Assembly (NCBI GenBank): GCA_014526335.1
Contig: JACTAT010000051.1
Coordinates: forward strand, 2,828,411 to 2,892,410
Source: Chrysaora quinquecirrha
Lineage: Eukaryota > Cnidaria > Scyphozoa > Semaeostomeae > Pelagiidae
Direction: 5' to 3'
DNA: 64,000 nt
Shown here piece by piece: positions 10,263-21,400 of this stretch. Within the stretch, counting starts at the first letter, position 1. Every line of letters begins with the position of its first letter. Below the pieces are notes generated by a model. The model was not told the DNA's origin and made no database searches. It saw nothing but the letters and a program-made list of their open reading frames with translations. The position numbers and the translations under genes are program-made.

Positions 10263-13200
10263 GGCTGATATTCGATTTATCATTGTTAATTTCTCTTATG
10301 CTATCAGTCGATGGAGTTTCCTGACAGAGCTTGAGATAATTTGAAAACCACGACATCTCGGCTCGACTCGGCTGTGGGAAGATGAAAACGATAATGGTGA
10401 CAAAGACGATGAAGGAATCATTGATGATGACGAAGCCAAAGCCCAGGAACGAGAAGACGATGACGATAAGGACGATGAAGGGGTTGAAGATGATGACGAT
10501 GACGAAGCAAAAGAACGAGAAGACGATGACGATATGGACGATGAAGGGTTTGAAGTTGATGACGACGATGAAGTAAAAGAATGAGGAGAAGACGACGATG
10601 ATAAAGAAGATGAAGCGATCAAAGATGACGATAATGTCGATGTCGATGAGGACGACGAATTCCAAGAGCGAGATGGCGATGACGATGATGATATTGAAGC
10701 CATCGCAGACGACGATAAGGCAGAAGGAGGACGATTAGGAACTGACAGTTGAGCTGGTTGATGCAATGTTTCCTTTTATCGATGAATCAATAGAGATTCC
10801 ATTATGTATTCCTCTTCCATTAAATCTAAAATCTCCATCATCATCATCATCATCTAAATTCAATACATTTTCTGATTGCATTACAGTACAAGAAGATTGA
10901 TCATTCTCTTTCTTATTTATTTTGGCAAAAGCACTGCTTATATCAGCCTGCCTTTTCACTTTATTCCCAATAGATTCGACCTTCTTATTGCCTTTAACTT
11001 TCAAACCATTACTTAGTTTATTTCTTCTTTCAATAGCCTCTTCTTGCTTTCTCATCAGTCTTTCTATCCATGCAGCTCTACCATTTGTCAAACTAGCCTT
11101 CTCACCACCTAATACATTCCCAACATCAGAAGCAACTTCTTTGCCACCATCCTTCTGCTTTTCATCCACGACTGCTTCCGAAATACTCTTCAAAGGTGAT
11201 CGCTGTTTTGTACTCACATCCTTCACTTCCTCAACAGGTTTAAACCATTTAGATATCTTCCCATTATCACTGCCTCCGAGAGCCTTCCCTTTTCCTGAAA
11301 ACTAATCGATTTCTTGGTACTTCCAGCTAAGTTCTCAGTTTCCTTTTCCTTATTCGAATCTGAATTTTGCTCGCGTTTTCTTTTAGAGTTCTTTTTTCCA
11401 TAATCTTCAGGTTCTTTAATCTTTGTGTACTTACCCCCGCAAGTTCTCATATGATCTGCCCACCAAGTATCGTTTTTAGATGGAGCTCTGTTCATTGCTC
11501 TTCGAACTATTCCATAATACGGGGGTCGTTTCTGACAAGGACCATCACATCTCCACCAATGTTGTCGATAATTGTTTACCTTATGGATAGAAAAATGTAA
11601 TTTAGCATAAATATGCACTTACCCCATTTCAATCAACATCAATGAATAAGCAATGGTGAGTTCGTTATTGAAATTATTTGATCTTTCAGGGACATACCTC
11701 ATCATGGAAATTGTGGTAAACCTTAAAAAGAAAAGCAAATTGATTTGTAAATCAGTTGTATGTAGTAAATATAGGTACAGCAAAGAAGTTTGCTTTATTA
11801 GGAACCATAGCAATCAAGTAAGCAAGGAAGCAAGCAGGCAAGCCAGCAAGCAAGCAAGTAATTCAGCAAGAAAGCAAGCAATTCAGCAAGCAAGCAAGCG
11901 GGCAAACAAGCAAGCAGGAAAAAAAGCAAGCAAAGAAGCAAGCAGGTGTGCAAGCAGGCATACAAGCAGGCATGCAAGAAAGCAAGAAAGCAAGCAAGCA
12001 AGCAAAAGGCGTGCAAGCTGGCATGCAAGCAAGCAAGCAAGCAAGTAGGTAAGCAAGGAAGCAAAGTCTTTTAGTGTAGCTCAGGTAGGACTTGCACCAT
12101 TGGTTTTACCAGTTGTATGGGGCAATCTGTCACTAGACAAAACAACAGCACTGGGGCAGGATAACAACATCACTACAGTATGAAGTACTATCTAGTATTG
12201 ACAAACTTCAATATATCCAAAATTATGAAATTTAAATTTCAAAGTCACTCACTGTGATATTTGTTCCAGTCTGCTTGTTAATTCTGTGCATATGCTTTAA
12301 GAACTCAGGACCATGTGAGTCATGATCCTTGAAAAAGAGAACATCTTTTCACAATATATCAAAGACTAAAGGAAGAAGTTAAATAGGGCAAAAGGGGTTA
12401 TGGTAGGTGTCTCTGATGCCTTGGCCAAATAAAGCCAAACTATTGGTCTAATATCTGACACTTACTTGCCAAGCAACTTGTTAGATTGTTTCTTTGGGCG
12501 TATTTTTTTGGCAACCTCCTGATTTTAGCAGACCTTCCTAATTCTGAAAACGGTAGACTTAGCAGGAAAAAGTTTCCTGAACCAAACAAACACAGCTGCC
12601 AAAAACGGTAGGCTGATCAGTATAAACTCCAACTAAATCATTCATTTTATAGCGAGAACAAGATTCCTTTTGATGTCTGCGAAACCTTCCAGCTTTGGGG
12701 ACAGAAGGTTTTGGAGGCCTACCAAACCTGCTGTTTTCAAGACGGTACGACAAAAATACGTTCCGACGTCTACCGAAAAGAGAAGGCCTCTACTGAAAAC
12801 AGAATGTGACCAGAAAAATACGCCCTTTGTCTGTTTGGTCAGGTTCTAAAACATTGCTCAATTTGCCAATTGGCCCATTTAGCATCTTTAGAGTGGGGTT
12901 ATTTACAGTCAGGCTTATGTGCATGCACTAGTTTACAGTATATAAGAGAAAGGGTAAAGAGAGACATGTTTATTTACCTTGTTGTTGTGTGTCACAAACA
13001 ATACTGCATGGATCATTTCATGCTGAAAGAGATATGGTCAATAAATGTATTAGTAAACAAGTGGGTAGTACTAAAACACAATAATCTCAATATAGTGAAG
13101 TAATGATATAGGCAATCAGGCATTGTGATTTACTATGCATTTACCAAAAGAGTTTGAACAAGATCTTTCCTTGGTCTTAGCTTCAGCAATGGTTGACTCA

Positions 13201-14405
13201 GTCTAATTGAGCACAAGCCTCCTCTACCTTCATAAGAGCAGAGACCAGCACATCTGAAATGGAAATCAAATTGCAAATGAAATTCAGAATAGAATGCTTA
13301 GGGCTCACATCAACACTGCAGAGCATGGCATTTGCAGAAGAGTTTTTCAAGAGAACAATGACCTAACAAAGGAATCGCGATAAACAGTGGAAAAATTTTT
13401 GGACATGCTTTGGGTTTGCCTGAAAATGTCTCTGCTGTTTATCGCAATTCTGAAGTTTTGCAATACTCAAAGCCTAACAATAGGATAGACAACAGAAAGG
13501 GGCTCTTGCACACCCAAGATCTAGTTGACAACTGCTACAGTAAGTCCTTGCAAATAAGAAACCAGATTACTCTATCAAGGGTATTGTTTGCATGCAATAG
13601 ACTAAGTTTCTTATTTGTCTGTTTCTTAATTTTCTCTTTCTTATTTCTTCTTGTTTCTTAGTTCCTTACTGTATACTTTGCAAATAGGGTTCAAATTAGG
13701 TAGTTGCAGTTGATGTTACAATACAAAAGCCATAAGATAAGAGAAGTAAACCTAACTTCCTGGTTCCCTGCATGAGCAACTTAGACTACATTCACACGTG
13801 TGACGGCAGTATGATTTTTGCTAGCATTCACACAATCCAATTGTGCCAACTAGAGTTCCATATTGAGAATGTGCCATTTTCAAATTGTACCGGCACATTT
13901 CTATGTCATCTTTGTGTGAGCGGAAGGACAATCTGTAACATTTTTGCTCTATTTTCAAATTGTGCTGGCATGGTGTGAACATAGTCTTAATAGACTAACA
14001 ATTTGGAGTGAAATTTTTGTCTTGCACAGAGATATTCTTCCATACTTCCCCTAATTAAATTTGGAGATAATAGGTTAAGGTACAGCTTTCTTCAACTTAC
14101 AAGGTCATGCGAGAACTCCATTTCACTTCAACCCCAGCAAGTAGGCCATCAAAATATGCTTCATTAAATTGGAGAAACAAATCTATGATATTAGGAACCG
14201 GATCAATAAGTTCCCATTCTTCATCAACGATTGATAAAGGCTTGCTGTTCAACGAATTACTCATCAATCCAGACGACCTGCTTAGGCCATTTTTTAGGCC
14301 AGTTTTCTGGATGACATCACTTCCACTGCTTTCTTTTCTAATTTCTTTCAGCTGCTCGTCTTCTTCTAACTGTAGTCTTAAAGCTAAAGCAAAATCTTCA
14401 TCCAT
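10106..14405 (-). CDS. SPRTN: SPRTN (Spartan/DVC1) DNA-dependent metalloprotease
   Basis: SPRTN cleaves DNA-protein crosslinks during replication. Exons on the minus strand: 14405-14101, 13253-13145, 13022-12978, 12327-12253, 11721-11698, 11579 to about 10735, and a final exon of about 10262-10106. Phases agree through the first six. Exon 1 encodes MDEDFALALRLQLEEDEQ and the start of the SprT domain (VDEEWELIDPVP). Exon 2 encodes CAGLCSYEGRGGLCSIRLS. Exon 3 opens with the zinc-binding HEMIH (HExxH). Exon 4 supplies the third ligand region, HGPEFLKHMHRIN. Exon 6 has the zinc-ribbon-like HWWRCDGPCQKRPPYYG and TCGGKY. A p97-binding SHP-like box, FSGKGKALGG, lies in another frame from 11297 on and becomes in-frame if one base is restored at 11298-11301. 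The last exon encodes a UBZ4 finger, CPVC, 11 residues, H, 3 residues, C, and stops at 10106. How exon 6 connects to it, across an S/D-rich simple repeat, is not clear. Confidence 0.94.
10376..10745. repeat. GAY-rich simple repeat in the SPRTN 3' region
   Basis: This tract is dominated by GAT/GAC triplets on the plus strand. It reads as Ser-rich or Ile/Val-rich peptides on the minus strand and as an Asp/Glu-rich peptide on the plus strand, so its long open frames follow from composition. It lies between SPRTN exon 6 and the UBZ4 exon. It may be an intron or a Ser-rich linker containing a frame error. Confidence 0.75.
11698..11721 (-). CDS. SPRTN: 24-nt SPRTN microexon
   Basis: Between an acceptor TTTTTAAG and a donor GTATGT lie eight codons encoding VYHNFHDE. 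They match the conserved VYHTFHDE that follows NIT in vertebrate SPRTN. Both flanking introns are phase 0. Without this exon the domain would lose the segment between the third zinc ligand and the HWWRC ribbon. Confidence 0.9.
11815..12062. repeat. AAGC tetranucleotide microsatellite in a SPRTN intron
   Basis: About 60 imperfect AAGC/CAAG units occupy the intron between SPRTN exon 4 and the microexon. Long open frames on both strands across it are artefacts of the repeat. Confidence 0.93.
13370..13455. repeat. Short copy of the ATAAACAG fold-back family
   Basis: GCGATAAACAG at 13377-13387 is the inverse of CTGTTTATCGC at 13435-13445. The same ends occur in the elements at 45072-45480 and 58979-59204. 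Confidence 0.7.
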
Positions 14406-15474
14406 TGAAAACAGATATTATTGATAAACTAAAACTAAATTAATAAAAAATATGAAATTGTTGTTATCTTTGATTCCATTCCTCCACTGGAAACATTCGA
14501 AATGGCGCTCTAGCTACTGAGGGATGATGGGAAGGGTTGTATTAGCGAAGCAAATTTTAGTTTTGGCCCCCTGTGAACGAAGGAAAAGAAGGAAGGCGGC
14601 AAAAATTTTAGTTTCCTATTTTTTGCTTCCATATTTTCTTGCTTCCATATTTTCTTGCTTCCATATTTTTTAGTTTCCTATTTGCAGATTTGGACCGATT
14701 TTGCAGTGTTTTTGCACTCTTCTTAATAGCTAGCTACCAGAGAGAAAGAATGCTTTTTTCCTTTGATAGAAAGGTTTCGGTATCCGCACCATTTTTATGG
14801 TCTCTGTGGCGCAGTGGTTTGCGTGGGGGTTCTTTAAGAAATGTTCGAGCCACGGTCTTTCCACTATGATTGATTGCAGAGATAACAACCTTGAGCAATT
14901 TGTTAACCTCATGTACCTCTCCTCGCCAAGGGGCAAAATTGATACCTCGGAAATGAAAGCAACGAAATTTCAAAAGCGTCGATTGGATGCATACTGTTCA
15001 AAAATACTTCCCAGGGCGGGGGGGGCAAAATGCTTGAGCTGAGGCGGTAATAGAATTGAAAAGCGCCTTAGAATATTGCAAAATTGGAAAATTGAACGAT
15101 CTTAACCTTTTCCTTCTTGCACTTTCCTTGAACTATACTAGCTTTGCGGTTTCAAAATATAGTCATCTTTACCCCTTCCACTCTGGTGAAGAGAACATAA
15201 CATTGACAAACAAAACCTTTATTCAGAGTTACTGATATATCGCAGATTCGGCAGGAATCAGACAAGAAAATTCATCGCAAGTAATAGACTGCATCATAAT
15301 ATCATAATTTATTTCTATATGAGGTTATTTTGACATTAAATAGTCAATGTTGAAAAAATGAAGGTTTTCTCTCAAAGCAGTGGAATAAAATAATTATAAA
15401 TTTAATTTATTTACTATCTATAAAAGCAATTTGTTATAATATAAACAAAAAGTATTAAGCATGTTCTATTAATT
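14406..15474. other. Spacer between SPRTN 5' end and RALGAPB 3' end
   Basis: About 1.07 kb separates the SPRTN start codon from the RALGAPB stop codon, both on the minus strand. It should hold the SPRTN promoter and the RALGAPB 3' UTR. A tRNA-like A-box word (TGGCGCAGTGG) lies near 14809. I cannot point to defined promoter elements. Confidence 0.5.
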
Positions 15475-18400
15475 CTAAGAATTCTTCTTAGGTAAAACAT
15501 CTTGACTGAAAATCGAGGCATAAAATTCTGGAACATTAGATTCTTGGCCAAATTTTCTGATAATTTCTTGAATTTTTATTTTCCTGCAAACGTGTGGTGG
15601 CGAGTAGCTAAAAGAAAAGAGAAGTTCTATTGAGAAACGAAACACTAGAAGAATTTGGTCAATTGATTTATTAGCATTTAAACCCCCCTTCACGACACTT
15701 CACGACTCGACACGACACAGGCAAATTTGTGACTTTGAAAACAGTTCAAGTCTGGGTTCTTGAAAATGCAGCATTTGAAACGAACGAACTCTGTCCACAT
15801 AAACCGACCTTTTTGGTGTGGAAAGATTCAAAACCCCTAAATGAAGCAAAGATGTTGCTGACAACAACCACTCTCTTAAGCACGATTCTGCCATAGGATC
15901 ACCTAGATTGTGCAGAAAATTACAGTGAAGATTGTTTTCGAATCATGGGAAGAGCAAGACAAGATCTTTGTTTCTTTAGGCGTTTTGGCAATCTGTCCAG
16001 ATGCAAACCCAAAGGCCGGTTTTGTGTAGACAGAAAGAGTTCGTTTTCCAACCTGGACTCTTCAATTGAACTTCAAAAGGCAGAGTTAGAAGAACTGAGA
16101 AGAGGTCTTAATTAGAGGTTTGGCTCTATAAGGCTTGAAACAAATACGTACTTATCGATTTCTAATCTTCGTCTTCTACAAATATTAATCGCTGTATTTC
16201 TTGTCATTGTACCAAGGACTCTTCTGCTGACAACCATTCCATCGACCAGAGGACCTCCAAAGTGAGAACTGCAAAAACAACCGCAAGATATACAAATGAA
16301 GGAGTGTGAAGTTTAAACTATGCATGCCCCACAGAGGGAAAATTACTTTTCATTCGTTTCATTTCATTCACTATGTTCAGAGTCACTTGTTAACATTTCC
16401 AAATCTGTCAATGCTTGTTGTTTTTGGTAAAACGACGTTCCTTTTGAAATGAATTCGGATACAGCCGAGAAGATAGAGCATTCAAAAGACTGCGCCAGTC
16501 CCCTCCGAACCTTTATTTATTAAGGCCAATTTTTTCCATGAAAAGTACTCTAAAAGCTTCAGCAATCCATGCCTACAGTAAATGAGACAAGTTTTCCCTT
16601 TTATGCTAAGTACCCTAAAGTCGAGGCCGTGTCTACCCACAGTCAGTAACAGCTCTCTGTTCTTTTGTGCGCTTCCTGGCTTCCGTAAACACCTAATTCA
16701 GAGTCGACCAATCTGGGCTTCATAATTCCGTTTTGAAGAAGGCTCAACCTAGCCGAAACAAGAAAAATCAAAAGGGAGAAGAGAATTGGGCTGCGTGAGC
16801 TACTTGGCGATATCACTGAGCTCTGTGTAAAACGTTGTTGCCTCTCTGATCATGCAGTCCCGGTTCAAATCCCATCTATTGCAGTATGACATTTGTTGAA
16901 AAATTTAATTCCATTTTATATCTTTTCAAAATATTAAGCATTATTTATTTTCTTTTACCGATCCATGTTTCCAACTTTTAATAATTTTTTAACGAATTTT
17001 AATAACTTTTGCTAGCAGATGCAATAAAAAAAACAAAATGATCCGGTGTCGAGAACGATACTTCCCTACTTCATCCACAATGTGGCTGAGACGCTGTATC
17101 ATAACGTTACGGGCCAGCAGAACCGTCGCTTGTCTCTGTGAATTCTCCTCCAGCCAAATGGGGTGGAAGTATCCGGCCCCCAGACCATAAATGGATAAAT
17201 CCTATCTCAGCTGGATTCGAACCCACGACACTCGAACCAGGAGCCGGTTGCCGTAATCAATCCTCCACGGCGACTCCGTTTCAGCAGGGTGAACCTTTAC
17301 ATGTCTATCTCATAAATGCAAGGCAATGACTGGTTTGCGGAGGAGAAAAGTGGTTGTTGTTGTAACCATAGAAATGCCTTTGACTGATTCACGTCTTTGA
17401 ATTTAATTGTTCTTTTATTGCATTTGGGTTTTGACATAGATTAAGATTCATTTCAAGCATATTATTAGGCTGAGCTGATCCTGCTTAGAAAATGAAAAAT
17501 TTGCTCATCGAATTGTCTGATGTTACTGGCCGCCATCTTGCAAGCTCGATGGGGTCGCCTTCAAGATCGCAGTCCCATTTACCACTATGTTTTCCCTAGC
17601 GTACGAAGCACTCTAAAAGACCAAGCCATTCATGCATACAGTCATTGAGACTACGTTTTCCTTTGCGCAGAAAGCACTCTAAAACCTGAAGTCGTTGAAG
17701 GTTGGTTAGACAATTTTTCCTCTAGCGAAATAAGCACTCTGAAAGACCAAGCCATTCTTGTCTCAGTCAACCCAGACTACATCTCCCATCCATACTATGA
17801 GCATCTCACGCGGATGTGTAACCACTGGGAGACTTCTTCTACGCTTATCAAGGCAAAGTGAAACATCACCTTAAATATTTTTGCATGATAATTTACCATA
17901 GTTGATTGTGTCTTCTAATCTAACTGATGTATTCTTTTATAGCGTCGCCTTTTTTAGTAACCGTTGCAAGGTGAAGGTCCAAAGTGACCCGCAAAGCGCG
18001 AAAAATAGCTGCCAATGAGCGGAGAAGGAGTATAGCAAATAAACTCACCCATAAACAGATTTGACTTTGATTCTGTACAGTCCAGTTTTCAAAGGATGAA
18101 TGAAAATAATACAGATTTCCTTTTCGGGGACTCTACTTGAAGCACTAGTTGTTGGACCAAGTAAACAACTAGTGTCTTGTGGCTCCAATTGGCCAAACAG
18201 CTCAGCGATAGGAAAATGCATGTGATCACTGAAGTCCTGCAGCCAGGCAACAATGACTTTGGTCTCTGATTGGCTGGAATGCTCGCGTGATTTGCTATCA
18301 AGGAATGCAGTGCTTTCTTGTGTTGTTTGTCTTCGGAGTGGCTTTTGAACTGCAAAGGGAAGAAAACATTCAAGTTTAATACAGAAACAGGCAACCTGCC

Positions 18401-21400
18401 AGCTAGCAGTCATTTGACACCATGATCAACAGATTTAAGGCAAGTGACATCGGAACAAAGGAGCACCTGAGAAAATTTCCCCTTTTTTGCCCTTTCCTTT
18501 TCCAATTTTCCTCCCCAGTGGTTCAGAGGTTCTGGTATCCAGGATGCCGTCCCACTTTCCGTCGAGTGGCCCTTTTGGCAAGTGTCGATTAAAAAAGTTT
18601 CTCTATTGTAAGAAACATAGAGGGCATATACTTTGAGTGCTTTTGATTCCATCATCTTAACTTAGCTACGTATATCTACAATATCAGCCTCTTTTGAGCA
18701 GAATTACACCCCCTTTATGTCTGTGTTTTCCCTAGCAATATGTTGATTTACAAAGAATTCTAATGATTATTATTATGGTTAGGGTTAGCAATTAAACAGC
18801 GGCGAAGTCATATTAGGGAGGCGATGTGGAGGGAATTGATCCCCATGATGGCGAGAAAATCAAATTTTGCAAGAAAAACAGAAGAAAAAACACTGTTTCA
18901 TTGAAACAATAGATTTGCCCCCCCTTTCGACCCCTCATCCAATAAAGGGCGTTCAACTTAAATGAACCCTTTGAATAAAATGATGAATTTGTAACTTATA
19001 ACTTAATTTTGCTTACTTTCCGATGGATCGGATAGCTGTCTGGAAAGAACTGCCGCCGAGTATTCGTTTCCTTCCGGTAAATCCTCACTTTCGCTTCTTC
19101 TGAACGTTGATTTATTTAGAGACGGAGAATCTTGTTCATCCGCTGATCTAGGAGTCGTGGCCTCAGCTGAGTCGGACTGAAAAGGAGATCAGGAATATCA
19201 GCAAAACTTAGAAACCAAAATCTATACATCTAAAAGCGAATATTCTAGAAATTACCACTACATGGTTCTTCTCTTAGCAACTAATGACTACAAGCCCAAG
19301 TGAAAAACTGCTTGGAAGTTGGACTTTGCTCTCATTTTTAGTTCTTAACGTGAATGATGATGTGATATGCTCTGATAAGAAACACTAAATGAATAGTCAG
19401 TAACTTACGTAAGCTATTGCAATTTCTACATACCCCTTTCATATTCAGTGCAGGTACAATGATCGCTAGCTCAGTGGTAACGTCAGAATAATAAAGAATC
19501 TGGTTGCCAAAATTGTCTAAAAAGATGAAATTTGTAAATACAGCGAATTTCAACCCTGAAGTTTTAATTAAAGTTTCTTTTAGAACATAGTGTTCTTACA
19601 TAGCCAGGAAGGGTGCTTATGTTTCAGGAAGCTTATGTTTTTGGTCATATATATATATATGCTACAAACTACCAAAATGAAGCTCCACATAAAGCGCTAG
19701 TACATCTTGGAAATAAAGGAAAGTGAAATGGGTCGCTCACTGAGGCGCTCATTACGGAGAATACACTTTCTTTTAATAAGCAACCGCTCAATAAGCAACT
19801 AGGGCTGAACTGACCTTAACATTAAACAACTTGAGGGCTCAATTGAATTCTGTAAGCAACTAAGAAGTCGAACAACCAAGCTTATACGCTTTCTTGTTGT
19901 TAGGAAATTGTTTGTTTCGCATGTTGAAGTCCTTTAGCTAACGTTTTTCCACTTACTGTCTCTCAAAAGTCGTGTTATAGGCCTAACAGTTGACGATTTT
20001 GACCCGCAAAGTCAGGGGGTGGTTGTTTGGTAAAAAAGGTTAAGCAACTTTTAAGCAACTTTGAGGGCTGAAAAGTCTAAAATTTTAAGCAACTTTGAGG
20101 GCTGGATGAAAGTCAAGTTGCTTATCAAAAAAAAAGTGTACAGCAAATTAGTTGGAGTCTCATTTCACGTTATAAACCGAGACCCATTTCTAAAAGGCCA
20201 ATATCAAAACCTCATTTCCGAGAGAATCTGATACAACGAAACGCACAAGAGGCTAAATTTGCGGTTTAACGACCAGTTCAACGACACCAGTTCGTACCAG
20301 CTACATTTACGATTTAGATTAACAACCTGACCTCTTCATACAACGGCTCAGTGGTCTAATGGTATGATTCTCGCTTTGGGTGCGAGAGGCTCCGGGTTCG
20401 ATTCCCGGCTGAGCCCCATGTTTTTCTCCTTTTGCCAAACATCCTGAAGCTCCTTTACTTCCTTTATCTGTAAAAGCTACAGATATGGGGTCTTCGAGAT
20501 TTTTGTGAGTGGCCACAATTTTTTTCTCACACAAGTATTTTCGAAATTAAATTTTAAATAAGCAACTGGTCAATAGGCAACTAGGGCTGAGATTTTGTTA
20601 AACTTTTTGGTTGAGATAGCTTGCTTTTATGCAGTATATCATTGAAAATTTGTCAATTACTTTGAAAAGCAAGAAAAGAGCCAACATAAAAGTTTTAGGG
20701 GTACCAGTCCTTCTGTGAGGTATGAAATACTAGATATTTTAAGCAACTTCAGAGGGTAATGTAATTGTTTGTAGTTAGATAAGCGAAGAATAAAGTTATC
20801 TTCTCAATACTACAGAGATATAAGAGACTAACTCACTTCTACAGCAGTCATGTTCAAAATACCAAGATGAGAAAGATATAATCTGGCAGCTCTAAAATTA
20901 TTTTGTGGCCTGTAAAGAAATAAGTGAAAGGTTACCAATGCAAACCTTGCCAATTACAGCTAAGGTTTAAGAAAGAAAACGCCCAAATTTGAAATTTGCT
21001 TGTCAAGGAATGTTTGACCGTTTGGCCACATGCACGCCACAAAGTTTGTTACTTTTGCTTGTCAAGCAATGTTTTTGGACGTGGCCAAAGGGTCAAAAAT
21101 TTGTTGTACAGCAAATCAAAATGTTGGAACAATAATGTTTGCTCATTTAGCAAGGGCCTTAGACTAAACATTGTGGAACAGCAAAAAGTACTGACATGGA
21201 TCCTTTAGTACAGAAAGGTGAGGAGCAACCCCCCTGGCAGTACTAACATGGACCCTTTAGTACAGAAAGGTGAGGAGCAACCCCCCCAGGCCCTTATAAT
21301 TATCAATTGCTTGGCATTTTCCACTTACGTTGGCTGTTTTTGCTCATCTGCCACGTGGGATCCTTCTTCCCTTGCCAATTCTTCTGAAGATCTCTCTAAT

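Noticed and set aside
10376..10753. Asp/Glu-rich frame on the plus strand
   Set aside because: It is the third reading of the same repeat and is interrupted by a TGA; no start or splice context.
10296..10766. Ser-rich 156-codon minus-strand frame and Ile/Val-rich overlapping frame
   Set aside because: Both arise from the GAY simple repeat. Some part may belong to a SPRTN linker, but neither is a separate gene.
11653..12064. Lys/Ala/Ser/Gln-rich and Leu/Cys-rich frames
   Set aside because: Translations of the AAGC microsatellite on each strand.
16790..16880. Possible tRNA gene with GGTTCAAATCCC
   Set aside because: Only a B-box-like word is present; no acceptor or anticodon stem can be paired.
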